Assembly: GCA_030035585.1 (NCBI GenBank)
Contig: CM057461.1
Span: forward strand, 174,169,624-174,233,623
Source of the DNA: Dugong dugon
Lineage: Eukaryota > Chordata > Mammalia > Sirenia > Dugongidae
Reading direction: 5' to 3'
DNA: 64,000 nt
Shown: piece by piece, positions 42,672 through 55,483 of the stretch
How the letters are laid out: the number at the start of each line of letters is the position of its first letter
Numbering within the stretch: the first letter of the stretch is position 1
The notes under the pieces: model-generated
The model's database searches: none
Seen by the model: the letters and a program-made list of their open reading frames with translations, nothing else
What the model was told of the DNA's origin: nothing
Position numbers and translations under genes: made by a program

Positions 42672-45600
42672 GACCCCCACGTGTCTCTCAGTATATCATA
42701 CTGTGGGGGCTTGCATATTGCTGTGATGCTAGAAGCTATGCTACCAGTATTCAAATACCAGCAGGGTCACCCATGGTAGACAGATCTCAGCTGAGCTTCA
42801 AGACTAAGACAGACTAGGAAGAAGGACTTGGCAGTCTACTTCTGAAAAGAATAAGTCAGTGAAAACCTTATGAACAGCAGCAGAACATTGTCTGATATAG
42901 TGCCACAAGGTGTTGGAAGGCATTCAAAGTACAACGGGGGAGAGTTGCCTCCTCAAAGAAGAGTCAACCTTAACGATGTGGATGGAGTCAAGCTTTCAGG
43001 ACTCTCATTTGCTGATGTGGCATGACTCAAAATGAGAAGAAACAGCTGCAAACATCCATTAATAATTAAAAAACAAAACCCACTGTGGTCGAGTGGATTC
43101 CGACTCATAGAGACCCTATAAGACAGAGTAGAGAAACCCATAGAGTTTCCAAGGAGCACCTGGTGGATTCAAACTGCTGAACTTTTGGTAAGAGCCGCAG
43201 CACTTAACAAGTATGCCACCGGGGTTTCCCCACTAATAATAGGAATGCAGAATGTATGAACTATGAATCTAGGAAAATTGGAAATCATCAAAAAATGAAA
43301 TGGAACACATAAACATTGATATCATAGGCATTAGTGACCAGAAATGGACTGGTAGTAGCCATTCTGAATCAAACAATCATACGGTCTACTATGCCGGGAA
43401 CGACAAATTGAAAAGGAATGGCTTTGAAAAAACATTTCAAGATATATCCTAAAGTACAATGCTGTCAATGATAGGATAATATCCATATGTCTACCAGGAA
43501 GACCAGTTAATACGACTATTATTCAAATTTATGCACCAACCACTAAGGCCAAAGGTGAAGAAATTGAAGATTTTTACCAACTTCTGCAGTCTGAAATTGA
43601 TCAAACATGCAATCGAGATGCATTGATAATTACTGGTGATTGGAATGCGGAAGTTGGCAACAAAAAGAATTCGTAGTTGGAAAATATGGCTTTGGTGATA
43701 AAAAACAAACCTGGAGATCACATGACAGAATTTTTTGAGACCACCAACTTCTTCATTGCAAATACCTTTCTTCAACAACATAAACGGTGACTATGCAAGC
43801 CAGATGGAACACACAAGAATCAACTGACTACATCTGTGGAAAGAGACGATGCAAAAGCTCAATATCATCATCAGTCAGTACAAAGCTGGGGGCCGACTGC
43901 AGAACAGACCATCAATCACACATATGCAAGTTCAAGTTGAAAGTGAAGAAAATTAGAACAAGCCCACGAGAGCCAAAGTACGAACTTGAGTATATCCCAC
44001 CTGAATTTAGAGACCATCTCAAGAATAGATTTGATGCATTGAACACTAATGACCAAAGACCAGATGAGTTGTGGAAAGACATCAAGTACACCATATATGA
44101 CGAATGCAAGAGGGTATTACAAAGATGGGAAAGAAGGAAAAGACCAAAATGGATGTCAGAAGAGACTCTGAAACGTCCTCTTGAAGGTTGAGTAACTAAA
44201 GCTAAAGGAAGAAATGATGAAGTAAAAGAGCCGAACAGAAGATTTCAAAAGGAGGCTCGAGAAGACAAAGTAAAGTATCATAATGAAATGTGCAGACCTG
44301 GAGATAGAAAACCAACAGAGAAGAACACGCTCAGCAATTCTCAAGCTGAAAGAACTGAAGAAAAAATTCAAACCTTGAGTTTCAATACTGAAGGCTTTTA
44401 CAGGGAAAATACTAAATGATGCAGGAAGCATCGAAAGAAGATGGAAGGAATACACAGAGTCACTGTACCAAAAAGAATTGGTCAACATTTGACCATTTCA
44501 GGAGGTAGCATATGATCAAGAACCAATGGTACTGAAGGAAGAGGTCTAAACTGCACTGAAAGCACTGGAGAAAAACAAACCTCCAAGAACTGATGGAATA
44601 CTAATTGAGATGTTTCCACAAATGGATGTAGCACTGAAAGTGCTCACCTATGCCAAGAGATTTGGAAGACAGCTATCTGGCCAACCGACTGGAAGAGATC
44701 TACATTTGTACCCATTCCAAAGAACAGTGATCCAACAGAATGTGGAAATTATCAAACAATATCATTAATATCACACACAAGTAAAAATTTGCTGAAGATC
44801 ATTCAAAAGTGGTTGCAGCAGTACATTGACAGGGAACTGCCAGCAATTCAAGCTGTACTCAGAAGAGGACATGGAATAAGGGATATCATTGCTGATGTCA
44901 GATGGACCTTGGCTGAAAGCAGAGAACACCAGAAAGATGTTTACCTGTGTTTTATTGACTATGCAAAGGCATTTGTGTGGATTATAACAAATTATGAATA
45001 ACATTGCAAAGAATGGGAATTCCAGAACACTTAATTGTGCTCATGAGGAACCTGTACATAGACCAAGAGGCAGTCATTCAAATAGGACAAGGGGATACTG
45101 CGTGGTTTAAAGTCAGGAAAGGTGTGCATCAAGGTTGTATCCTTTCAGCATACTTAATCAATCTGTATGCTGAGCAAATAGTCCAGAAGCTGGACTATAT
45201 GAAGAAGAACATGGCATCAGGATTGGAGGAAGACTCATTAACAACCTGCAATATGCAGATGACAACCTTTCTTGCTGAAAGTGAAGAGGACTTGAAGCAC
45301 TTGCTGATAAAGATCAAAGACTACAGCCTTCAGTATGGATTACACCTCAACATAAAGAAAACAAAAATCCTCACAACTGGCCCAATAAGCAACATCACGA
45401 TAAACGGAGAAAATATTGAAGTTGTCAAGGATTTCATTTTACTTCTGTCCACAATCAATGCCCATGGAAACAGCAGTCAAGAAATCAAATTATGCATTGT
45501 ATTGGGCAAATGCACTACAAAAGATCTGTTTAAAGTGATAAAAAGCAAAAATGTTACTCTAAGGACTAAGGAGCACCTGACCCAAGCCATGATGTTCTCA

Positions 45601-45755
45601 ATCGTCTCATGTGCCTGCATAAGCTGGACAATGAATAAGGAAGACCGAAGAAGAATTAATGCCTTTGAATTATGGTATGGGGGAAGAATACTGAATATAC
45701 CATGGACTGCTAGAAGAACAAACAAATCTGTCCTGGAAGAAGTACTGCCAGACTG
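42672..45755 (+). mobile_element. RTE (BovB-clade) LINE, nearly complete but 3'-truncated
   Basis: The most complete RTE here. The 5' UTR (from CAGACCCCCACGTGTCTC) is followed by an apurinic-type endonuclease (EN, about 43290-43930, catalytic region near GADCRTDH) and a reverse transcriptase (about 44500-45755; GVHQGCILSAYL, then the YADD region in a shifted frame near 45250). At the left a SINE is inserted. The frame is broken repeatedly, so it makes no protein. The copy stops around KSVLEEVLPDC, before the 3' UTR present in the other RTE copies; LINE insertions normally lose the 5' end instead. The 265-codon open frame 45004-45801 belongs here. Confidence 0.9.
43068..43229 (-). repeat. AfroSINE-type SINE inserted in the RTE
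   Basis: Reverse-complement SINE splitting the RTE 5' part. Its 9-bp flanks ATTAATAAT (43058-43066) and ACTAATAAT (43232-43240) are a target-site duplication, so it is younger than the RTE copy. Confidence 0.9.
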
Positions 45756-45820
45756 CAATGATTTGTTTTTGGTTTTTAATTCTATTTCAATAAAAATTTA
45801 AGGTTGTAAAGGGTCCTCTG

Positions 45821-46022
45821 AAACCAAAACCCATTACCATCAAGTCAATTCTGACTCATCCCACCCTACAGGACATAGTAGAACTGCCTCATAGGGTTTC
45901 CAAGGCTGTAATCTTTATGGAAGCAGACTATCACATCTTTCTCTCATGAAGTGCCTGGTAGATTCGAACTGCTGACCTTTAGGGTAGCAGCTCAGAGCTT
46001 CAACCACCACTGAGGCACCCCT
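45821..46022 (-). repeat. AfroSINE-type SINE (long form)
   Basis: Reverse-complement copy starting AAACCAAAACCCATTACC, with the extra middle segment of the long subfamily. Confidence 0.83.
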
Positions 46023-46789
46023 GAAGTCATCTACAGTCCACTAATGAGTTGCAAACAGCTGCTTGAAAGTACTGCTCAATTGTATGGACAAAGTTCAAAA
46101 CAGGAAATTAGAGAAACCAATCTGAGTGCTCCTTTTGTATCTGTGCAGTAAATTAGCCTTTTAATAAATTCAGGAATTTACAGCCACTGGAGATGAAATT
46201 TCCTTTTTCTGAAGCTTTAGGATCCCAGAGGCTATGGAAAATCATTGCAAAACAGAGCCTGCCACAATGCATGCCCTCCAGGGTTGTGTCATTGAACCTG
46301 ACTATTTCCAGAGGTTCATGCTTTTTATTCCATTAACATCACTGGGAATTTGAGTTAGTGGAGTTCGAATTCCCCTAAATGACAGCACATTAAATACACC
46401 ATTTGGAATTCTCTTCAAACAAAAATACAATAATATATTTACAGATATTACATAATGCTTTTATGTATTGGTATTATTTTGTTAAGCGAAATTATCATCT
46501 AATTTGGACATTAACAAAAACAAATGTGGACATTAATTTGGATGTCTCTGAAGATTACCTGTGGGACAAAGAACTCAATTTGCCTTTGTCTCTGATTCCT
46601 GAAAATAACCCTTGGAATTTGCCAGCAATCAAGGGGCTTTTGTTTTCCAAATAGCCAGGCAACAGTTAAACATGTGCAAATATAGTGGGAGCTCCAAAGT
46701 CCACAACTGGTAAATAATTTCAGGAAGCAACCAGGGGTATGATGTAATCAGTCACATACATTTAGTGATTCAATCAATCATTGACTATG

Positions 46790-47330
46790 TAGTGAGGCCC
46801 CAATCATTGACTATCAATGAGACATTAAAAGCTTTGGTTATGGAAGTTCCAGGGCTTCCTGGATTGGCTAGAACATCTATGTGTAGGAAAAAGTGGCAAG
46901 TCCCTGGGACATGTGGGCCATGTCCTGGGACCTCCCCCAGACCTTGCCTAATGGAACTTTTTGTTTGTATGCTTTTTGGTTATAATAAATTGGGAATTGT
47001 AAGTAACAGTAGTCTCTGTGAATTTTATGAGCTGTTCTAAAGAACTGATGAACCCACAAGGGGCAATAAGACTCAGACTTAGCTATGGGAGGCAAGTTCA
47101 GAGAAAAGGCTACACGGACAGTTGATTGATGAAGGACAGAGTCCTTCTAACTCGTGCGTTTTCACCTGGCTCAGGGTGGCCAGGGATGAGGTCTGACCTA
47201 ACTCTGGGTGCTTAGGGTCAGAGGAAAAGCTGGTGAGGAGGATGATAGAGATGTGGGAAAGTGAAGCCCGGATCCATTTTCTCGTGAGAACTGGATTCAT
47301 GCTGATCCTTAGCATGAAGTTAGCAAGGAA
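46790..47330 (+). mobile_element. LTR-like element, probably ERV1-type
   Basis: The stretch with CTAATGGAACTTTTTGTTTG, a TATAATAAATTGGGAATTG poly(A) signal region and a downstream segment like TCTGTGAATTTTATGAGCTG has the pattern of old mammalian ERV1-type LTRs. Ends are uncertain. Confidence 0.45.
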
Positions 47331-47799
47331 GGTAAAAATTTCCCACCTTGTCCTTTATAGAGAGCATTATCAAAAACAAAAAACAAACCTTGTTTTATAA
47401 TAAAGACGATTTATTTATTGTTTTTTCTTTTCTTAAAAAAATGTGAAAATATATGTGTTTTTACAGAAATACACAAAACTGCAGACATGCACAATTAAAA
47501 AAATCACTGATAGTCTTACCATGCAATAACCAAAGTCAACTTCTGGGTGTCTGGACAGCACTGATCTCCCTGTTATAGTTCCATAGTGGTATGACAATTG
47601 AGAAAGCACAAAATATACAATCAAAAGTAATTTCAAAATAACGTGAGTCTTTCATTGCAATTTTCAAACTTTTCTCAGAAGTCCCTCACTCACAGAATCT
47701 TGTCTCTCATATCTTGTTCCCAATAATCTTTTGTGATTTGCGGATGAAATAAGATAACACCCATGAAGCTCCTAGGACAAAACCAGCACAACTTAGTAA

Positions 47800-48066
47800 G
47801 TGAGAGGCAGCACAATGGGTTATTACAGGAACAACTCTGAAGATAGCCTGCTAGGGTTCCAGTTCTGTCTTTACATAAAAGCTGTGCTATGTTCGGCAAA
47901 TTACTTAACCTCTCCGTGCTTCAGTTTCTTCATATATAAAATGGAAATAACAGTTGTTCTTATCTCACGAGATTGATGTGACGATTATGTTTTAGGGAAA
48001 TCATCACACTTGGAATAGTGCCTAATACACAGTGAGGACTATATAAATGTTTGTAGTTGGTATTGT
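47800..48066 (+). repeat. MIR SINE
   Basis: Clear MIR core: GGCAAATTACTTAACCTCTC, CAGTTTCTTCATATATAAAA then AGTGCCTAATACACAGTGAG. Ancient, diverged. Confidence 0.85.
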
Positions 48067-48407
48067 TAAATAATCAATAAATACAATTTTATAATAATAA
48101 AATTATTCTAATGATGACATTCCCAGATATTTTTACCTGTTCTTCTGAATGTCCTGTCAATAATCCTTGAACTGTGGAATTTTCACTCTTTGATCTCATT
48201 GCTTGGATTACCTACCTCCACTGGACCCTAGTTTGCATTCTCCCAACATGTCTATTTCTGTCTCTATCATCTGTATCTAGTTATATCCATATCTACCTTT
48301 ATTTCTATATCTCTTTATTCCTATACTTGTATTATTTCTATATCTGTATATCAGTGCACATGCACACAAGTATCTAATCATGCAAGGAAACATGAACAAA
48401 AATAATC

Positions 48408-48470
48408 TTTTTTTCATTCCCATCATTGTACAGATGAGGGAACTTGAGGAATCTGAGATTCTTGAAATTG
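48408..48470 (-). repeat. MIR fragment
   Basis: CATTGTACAGATGAGGGAAC followed by TTGAGG is the reverse-complement MIR core. Confidence 0.6.
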
Positions 48471-49229
48471 AGTTCATTTAGAGCTAGAACTACATCTCTA
48501 GCCTCCTGATGCCCTAGTTCAATATTATTTTTGACTCTTTTTAAACATTTCTCATCTTTGTCTTGAATCCCAGGGCATGTCCAGAGAACAAGCACTATTG
48601 TATATACTTCCTTTATACCCCTTAGCCCCTAGTATGACATTAAGCAATATCTACTGAATCTCATTAAACTGTAATATATGGAGCATTTCAAATAACTACA
48701 TCTCCTGTTGTTAAAATGGAAACCATCATGTCCTTTTAAATCTTTGAGAAAGATCATCAAATTACAGCAAATACTAATAATTTAGGTCAGAATTAGCTGC
48801 ATATTAGAAGAGATTTTTCTCTCATTTTCTACAAGTAAATATTGGGTCACTTTTTGAAATGTTTTAGATGCATAAACTTTGGAAATTTATGCCATTAATC
48901 ATTCCATTGTAATGTTTCTTTTAATTTTAAAATATCTTGAAAAAACTATAAATGCAAAAAAGTGAAAATAGGAAATAATCAAATCAATAAGAATTATGGA
49001 CATGCAATGTTCTTAGTAAAATACAAGGATTTTAATTAAAGATGTTGGCTTTTAACAAAGGATCACTCTTATCCTGATTGATGGAGCCTGCTGGCTCAGC
49101 CCTTTCTCTTTTCCCCATTAGCTCCCACTTGCTTTTTTCTGCTCTAATTGGATATTTACCACATCGGCAACTTCTTTTTAAACATTTGTTCCACAAAGAC
49201 TGTAAATTCAATTACACTTTAGACAAATT

Positions 49230-49250
49230 GTGTATGTATGTATGTATGTG
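49230..49250. repeat. (GTAT)n short tandem repeat
   Basis: Five GTAT units. Confidence 0.9.
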
Positions 49251-49466
49251 AAGATAATTAGTTTATTATTTTCATAATTTGTTATTTTGGTTTCATAATC
49301 TATGGGAAACGTTTGGACATTTCTTGGAAATATGTCTAATTTAATTTTGTGCCGCTATATTTTCTTGCTGAAATTTTCAGGAACAAAAATACACAGTCAT
49401 TTCCTTTGATTTTCATGTTCCACTTCAAAGAAGTTTCAGATATATTTTAGGAAAAAGGACAGGAGA

Positions 49467-49507
49467 TATATGTGTGTGTATATCTATCTATCTATCTATA
49501 TATATAT
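49467..49507. repeat. (TG)n/(TATC)n/(TA)n compound microsatellite
   Basis: TATATGTGTGTGTATATC followed by TATC units and a TATATA run. Confidence 0.92.
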
Positions 49508-52474
49508 TTCTAATTTTTGCCCCAAGAATGAATTGAATTCATAAGCCAGGTCAAGGTTTTTTTCCCCCCCATTACTAAACTGAAAGTTTCAATATATTGC
49601 AACTGCTGAAAGTAATTTTCTCTGTGCAAAAGCATAATAAATTACGGAGGAAAATGCTAAATAATTTTTAAATTTTCCTACATAGCTATAATGCTTTTAT
49701 AGAAATAATTAAAATAAAGTGTTGTTTGGGACAGGTTTTTATTTTGCCAATACAGTAATATCCCCCATTCACAATTCCCTACAACAGAACAAAAACACTG
49801 CATATATTAATTTCATTTAACAATACATATTTTTATATAATCTGGGTACGAAGAACACTGTAGAAGTAAGCGGTGAATTCCATTATAAGTTTTCTTTTGT
49901 TTAAAATAATAATGCCTCTGCATTTTTATGTAATGGGCATTTCAGTGGATAGGAATATATTTGTGCACTCCAGTAGTTGAAAACACGTATTTCCTCATTA
50001 ATTCCTGTGGTGTAATATTTCAGTTTAGGAGACAAATTTTTGCTTAATCTATTGTCAAAGGCACATGTATATTTTCAATTAGTTTCTAAGTAAGAAATGT
50101 CACTTGAAAAATAACTGGTAATCAGTCTGGAAAATTTTAGTAATATAATCAGCAACCAAAGTCAATTTCAACTACTTCAATGCAAAATGTGTGCAAAGGA
50201 TGGAACAACCACATTGTAATATTTTGATATATAGTTGTTTTTTTTTCCCCTCCTCACTCAAAATGCAGTTGTTAACTCTGATGACACGAGGTCTAGGAGG
50301 ACAAAAGGGATGTGTACAGTGAAGTAACCACCATGACTCACAATAGGAGACTGGAGAGAGCTGGCCTGATACTGTGCTTAAAGATAAAAAAAAGGACATG
50401 CAGTATCTATTTTAAATAAGTGCGCTCCATATATCTTGCAGAGACTGAGATAACTTTGTTCCTTTAGTCATTATTATTTATTTCTTAAAGCTTAGTATTA
50501 GTCTCTCTCACACCTAAACCTATAGAGCTCGTACCTTAGGACTCAATTCTGATGAACAGAGAGAGTTGTCATTCTTAGCAGTAAGACTGCTAAATAATAC
50601 TCTATAAGCTTCAGACTTCACATGGCAGATAAGTTTGTCTCCCCTGACATGACTACATTAATCCACTGAACCAATTTACTTAAGCTGTGCTGTGGAGCAA
50701 CGCAGCACGATTTAACTGAGCTTAAAACTACTTTCAAGTTTGAGTCACTGCTCCACATGTAATGCAGCTCTCAGTGTTCCATCATAAGTTCTATTTTGAG
50801 CTCTTGCAGCTATATAAAAAATATTCCTGTTAGATTTATAGGGTATGATGCTCTGATATCAAATATGATTTAAGGAGAATGAATTCGAGTCACTTTAAAA
50901 ATCAGACTCGTAAGAAAACAGTAAGAGTTGAACAATTGGCTAGATTTTATAAGTAAAATTTGCTTTAGTATTTATAAAATTCTTTGGGTTAAATATTTTT
51001 TCTTAGAAATTAGGTTAAAATATTTTATATTTTAGAAAACATTTTAAAAATGGCTGCTATTTTCCAGAGTTTATGGTCTGCAATAATTATACGACATGCA
51101 ATCAAAGCTAACTGTGGCACCCAAACCGTATACAAAATAAGTCACAAAATTTTACTAAATTAAAAAAAAATTTACAAAATTTTTCTAAAACTTCTGACAA
51201 GTTTGCTAAGGGTTGTCCATAGTAAGCTATCAATTTATTCTTATTCTTTATCCACTATTTAAAAATAAAACCAAAACTTTTTCTTCATTTCTTCTGTTCA
51301 AAATGTTTGCCTCCTGTAGACCTCCCCTCAAGCTCAGCATTGTAACCAGGATCTTTGTTTACCCATTTTCTGTTCAGACAGGGATGTTATCACACTGACC
51401 ACCACTCTTACTTCATTTCACCCAAACAAGTCATTGATTAGCATAGACTTGTTCTCTGAGAGTCTTGAGTCCTTTGTCTTTACCAAGACTTCTTATCAGT
51501 TAGCCACACAGAGGATAATCCGAACACATCTGAAATTTTAGGAGGAGACCAGTGGGAAGACGTCAGAATTGACATGGTATGGTGAAAGAGTTATATCCTT
51601 AACTTCAGTCTCCTTAGTTTGAGACATGGGACTTTAAAATACTTTTATCCTTCTTCCATACTGTAGGGGAAGTCTCAAAAAATAATTACCCATAAAGAAT
51701 AAGGAAATATTTGGCAAGACATGAAGTTGAATACCTCCAGAAAGGCCTTCACTAAAGTCAATTTTTTCAGTCATAGGAAAAGAAATGATTTATAAATAAT
51801 GTAGGACTATGTCTTTGAGACCCTGAAATGTACTTGTACATGGTCAAGCAACAAAAGTCGATTATTGCTGAAAACTTACACCGCTTATCTTTTGGGATTT
51901 TTAAAAAGTTAAGTCAGGATTCGGATATAATAAATGCATCTGTAGAGGGTCTAAAATCAAGTAACGGATTTTAATTCACTGGAGGGCAGTCAGAAATCTA
52001 TAAAGGAAGCATGAAAATTTTTACATTTTTAAAAGAACTGTGATCAGATTTGTCACATCTCTATGGCATCTCTGGAGTTCTAAAATCTCTATGGAATCTC
52101 TCACGCGTTCTAATTCTCAAAACATATGACCATGATTCTAAAATTCAGGTCCTATAATATGCATGTTTTTGAGTAGTTCTAAACTACATTTTGCCTCAGG
52201 ATGTTGGGATCTTTACATATGGATAAGTAATTCATCTTTTAAGTAGCTCAGACAAGGAGACAGAGAAGGACAGGAATGAATGTCAAGGGCAAGCCGCTTC
52301 CACCTCACTCCGTGGCTTTTATCTTTTCATTCCCCAGCCATCAGGTATCAGTAGCCTTCACAGGGTGGAACTAGCCTACGGGAGTTTCTCTTCCACATCC
52401 ATTCATTCAGATTTAAAAGAGCCAGCAAAAATGGGTTACTTTTTTTTAACGGTTTTTCCTTTAGTTTATTATGT

Positions 52475-53340
52475 TGTTGTTAGGTGCCATCAAGTCAGTT
52501 CTGACTCCTAGAGACCCTATGTACAACAGAATGAAACACCACCTGGTCCTGCACCATCCTCACAAGCGTTGGCTATGTTTGAGCTCATTGTGGCATTCAC
52601 CATGCTAATCCAGCTCATTGAGGGTCTCTCTTTTTTTCACTGATCCTCTACTTTAGCAAGCATGATGTCTTTCTCCAGGGACTGGTCCCTCCTGATAACA
52701 TGTTCAAAGTATGTGAGACAAAGTCTCACCATCCTTGCTTCTAAGGAGCATTCTGGCTGTACTTCTTCCAAGACAGATGTGTTCATTCTTCTGGCAGTAC
52801 ATCGCGTACTCAATACTCTTCACCAACACCATATTCAAAGGCATCAGTTTGTCTTCCATCTTCCTTATTCATTGCCCAGCTTTTGCATGCAAATGAAGTG
52901 ACTGAAAACACCATGGCCTGGTTCAGGCTAAGTGATACCTTTATTTTTTAACACGTTAAAGAGGTCTTTTGCAGCAGATTTGCCCAATGGAATTCGTCGT
53001 TTGATTTCTTGACTGCTGCTTCCATGGGTGTTGATTATGGATCCAAGCAAAATGAAATCCTTGACAACTTCAATATTTTCTCCGTTTATCATGATTCTGC
53101 TTATTAGTCCAGTTGTGGGTATTTCTGTTTTCTTTATGTTGAGGTGCCATCCTGGGCTACAATACTCAATAAATAACAGTATCAAAATCATCAGTAATCT
53201 ATGTTTCTGAGATATACAGAAACATAGTTGTGAGGATTTTTGTTTATTTTATGTTAAGGTGTAGTCTTTGATCTTCAACAGTGTTTCATGTCCTCTTCGT
53301 TTTCAGCAAGCAAAGTTGTGTCATTTGCATATAATATTAG
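52475..53340 (-). mobile_element. RTE LINE 3' part with unusual internal segment
   Basis: Reverse-complement RTE with 3' UTR at left and reverse transcriptase remnants to the right (52928-53191). Near 53140-53226 a non-RTE segment interrupts it, matching the head of the copy at 3655-4420. RTE sequence then resumes (53227-53340), including the region around TGCAAATGAC. Broken frame. Confidence 0.85.
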
Positions 53341-53356
53341 CTAGGAATCACTGGGG

Positions 53357-53465
53357 CGTTGTTTTTGTTGGTAGGTGCCATTGAGTTGATTTTGACTCAT
53401 AGTGACCACATGTGACAGAGTAGAACTGCCCCACAGGGTTTTCTAGGCTGTAATCTTTAAGGGAA
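53357..53465 (-). repeat. AfroSINE-type SINE, partial
   Basis: Reverse-complement 3' half from GTTGGTAGGTGCCATTGAG; the head is missing at the right. Confidence 0.75.
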
Positions 53466-53854
53466 GGCTCTCTAGGTGGCAAGTAACAAAATGCCATTCA
53501 AATGTACTGGAAGAACAAAAAAACTTTCTTAGAAAACACCTAATGAGTGGACCTCATGAAGGCAAGAGAAGCAGGTGGTAAACATCATCAAAAACCATTA
53601 CTCTTGCTCTTTTTCTCTCTACCCTACTCTTTTTGCCTCTGCTCTGCTGCTTTATTCTTCTGTTTCTCTGAAGACAGACTATTTCTGCTCTTCTGTAGCA
53701 CATATGGTTCAAAACTGGAAGCACCAACTGCGTTTCATATCTCCTCCCCTTTCAAGTTTCTAAGAGAGTGTAACCAGTATCTCTGGATCTCAAATCCAAA
53801 TTCTCTTGGGAGAGAATCTGATTGGTCCAGCCTGGATCAAATTTCTACCCTTAT

Positions 53855-53978
53855 TACAGGTAGAACCTTCTCAGCCTCAGCACTATCAACATTTTGTCTG
53901 GAATCCTTATTCTTTGTCAGGATCGGGGTGGTGTTCTCCTGTGCATTGCATTAGCAGCTTTCCTAGCCTCTACCTACT
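53855..53978 (+). mobile_element. hAT-like DNA transposon, left part
   Basis: CTCAGCACTATCAACATTTTG and TTCTCCTGTGCATTGCATTA match a mammalian MER-type hAT non-autonomous element. Its continuation is at 55352-55470, so later insertions split it. Confidence 0.55.
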
Positions 53979-53992
53979 GTTGTTGTGTACCA

Positions 53993-54774
53993 TTATAAAA
54001 ATGATGTGGCGTCTGATCTCCTCTAACATCACAAGGGGGAAAGAGAACCAAGACCTACAGACCAAGGCTGATTCCCATGAGGCAGAGGTCAGACATGCCT
54101 CCTTTCTCCTCCATCTTCATCAATACTGACACCAACCATACTTCCCACGGCACTCTTCTACTTCTCTGCTGGGTTTGATCATTCATTGCAATGGCCACAC
54201 AGAACTCACAGACAATACTCCAATGATGGGTTTGATTAGGGAAGCAACAGGTTACAATTCGGGTTCAGGAATGCTCAGGATACAGTCCTTCCATCAGGAG
54301 AGCCTCTTCTCAGCTGTGCCTGCAGGCACACCTCTCTCTGGCCCTTCAGCCTCTGCCTTGTTCAGGCAAGTATACAAAGATCTTTTAGCTCTGTCAATAA
54401 GTGCCCCAAGACATCCACTCCACCAGTTAGCCTCCCACCCGAAGGCACTCAGTTTTCTCACTCCTTGGGCCGGGAAGTCCAATGCTCAGTCTCCTGCTGG
54501 TCTCTCCTGCCACTGTTTCTCTGCCACCGCTTCTCACCATCTTCAGTGTTACAGGTCTCTCTCTCTCTGTCTTCTGGTTCCAGGAGCTTCTCAGTGAAGG
54601 GATCTCAGGTCCAAAGAACGTGCTCTGCTCTCATTTTAAGTCCAGCAGAATGGTAAAACTGACCAATCTCCTCGTTAGGATTCCATGTAACTTATTAGCA
54701 TAGTCCCACTCAATCACTTGGGTGGGAGTTACAAGACCACGAACAGAAGGGCCATATTAATTCATTGCACCACA
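53993..54774 (-). mobile_element. Solo LTR of an ERV family (copy 2)
   Basis: Starts TGTGGTGCAATGAATTAA on the minus strand. Related to the LTR at 41526-42645 but shorter; its AATAAA has changed. It lies inside the SINE described above. Confidence 0.7.
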
Positions 54775-54840
54775 GCCATCAAGTTGATTCTGATTCATAG
54801 TGACCCTATAGAGCACAGTAGGACTGCCCCATAGCGTATT

Positions 54841-55002
54841 AAAAAAAAAAACCCCATTGCCATCAGTCAATTCCAACTCATAATGACCCCGTAGGATGGA
54901 GTAGAACTGCTCCATAAGGCTTTCAAGGAACATCTGGTGGATTCGAACAGCTGACCTTTTGGTTAGCAGCTGAGCTCTTAACCACTTAGCCATCAGGTCT
55001 CC
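54841..55002 (-). repeat. AfroSINE-type SINE nested in another SINE
   Basis: Complete reverse-complement copy with a poly-A run at the left. Flanks ATAGCGTAT and ATAGGGTAT are a target-site duplication within the outer SINE. Confidence 0.88.
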
Positions 55003-55152
55003 TTATAGGGTATAGTAAGCTGCAATTTTTACAGGAGTAGATCACTAGGTCTTGTCTCTTGTGGAGCTGCTGGTGTGTTTGAACCAGTGGCCTTTTGTTT
55101 AGCAGCCATATGATTTAACCATTGTGCCACCAGGCCTTCTTCTCTACGTACT

Positions 55153-55338
55153 AAAGCCAAAAACCCACTGTCATTGAGTTGATTCCAACTCATAGTGACC
55201 CCAAAGTGTTTCCAAGGCTATAAATCTCTACAGAATCAGATTGCCACATCTTTCTCCCATGGAGCCACTGGTGGTTTCGAACCACTGACTTTTTGGTTAG
55301 CAGTCGATTGCTTTAACTACTGTGGTACCAGGGCTCCT
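55153..55338 (-). repeat. AfroSINE-type SINE
   Basis: Reverse-complement long-form copy flanked by CTCTACGTACT (55142-55152) and CTCTACCTACC (55341-55351). Confidence 0.87.
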
Positions 55339-55351
55339 TTCTCTACCTACC

Positions 55352-55470
55352 AGATGCCAGTTAATGCCCTCTCCTCCAGTTGTGACAACCAAAAATATTC
55401 AGACATTGCCAAATATCACTCCCCTAGAGTGGGGGTTAGGGTAATATCACTCCTGGTTTAGTAGCACTGC
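55352..55470 (+). mobile_element. hAT-like DNA transposon, right part
   Basis: CCAGTTGTGACAACCAAAAA followed by CAGACATTGCCAAATATC is the continuation of the element at 53855-53978. Confidence 0.55.
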
Positions 55471-55483
55471 CCTGTGACCCAGG

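Larger units (their letters stand above)
53979..55138 (-). repeat. AfroSINE-type SINE, split by an LTR and a second SINE
   Basis: The tail GTTGTTGTGTACC (53979-53992) is separated from the next part (54775-54840) by a solo LTR, and that from the last part (55003-55138) by another SINE. The pieces together make one reverse-complement SINE of long form. Confidence 0.75.

Noticed and set aside
45004..45801. The longest open frame in the window (265 codons)
   Set aside because: It is the reverse transcriptase C-terminal part of the RTE LINE, frameshifted at its start and run-on at its end, not a host gene.
53547..54129. Frames of 135 and 107 codons with hydrophobic segments
   Set aside because: They cross an old DNA transposon, a SINE tail and an LTR; no domain and no splice context.
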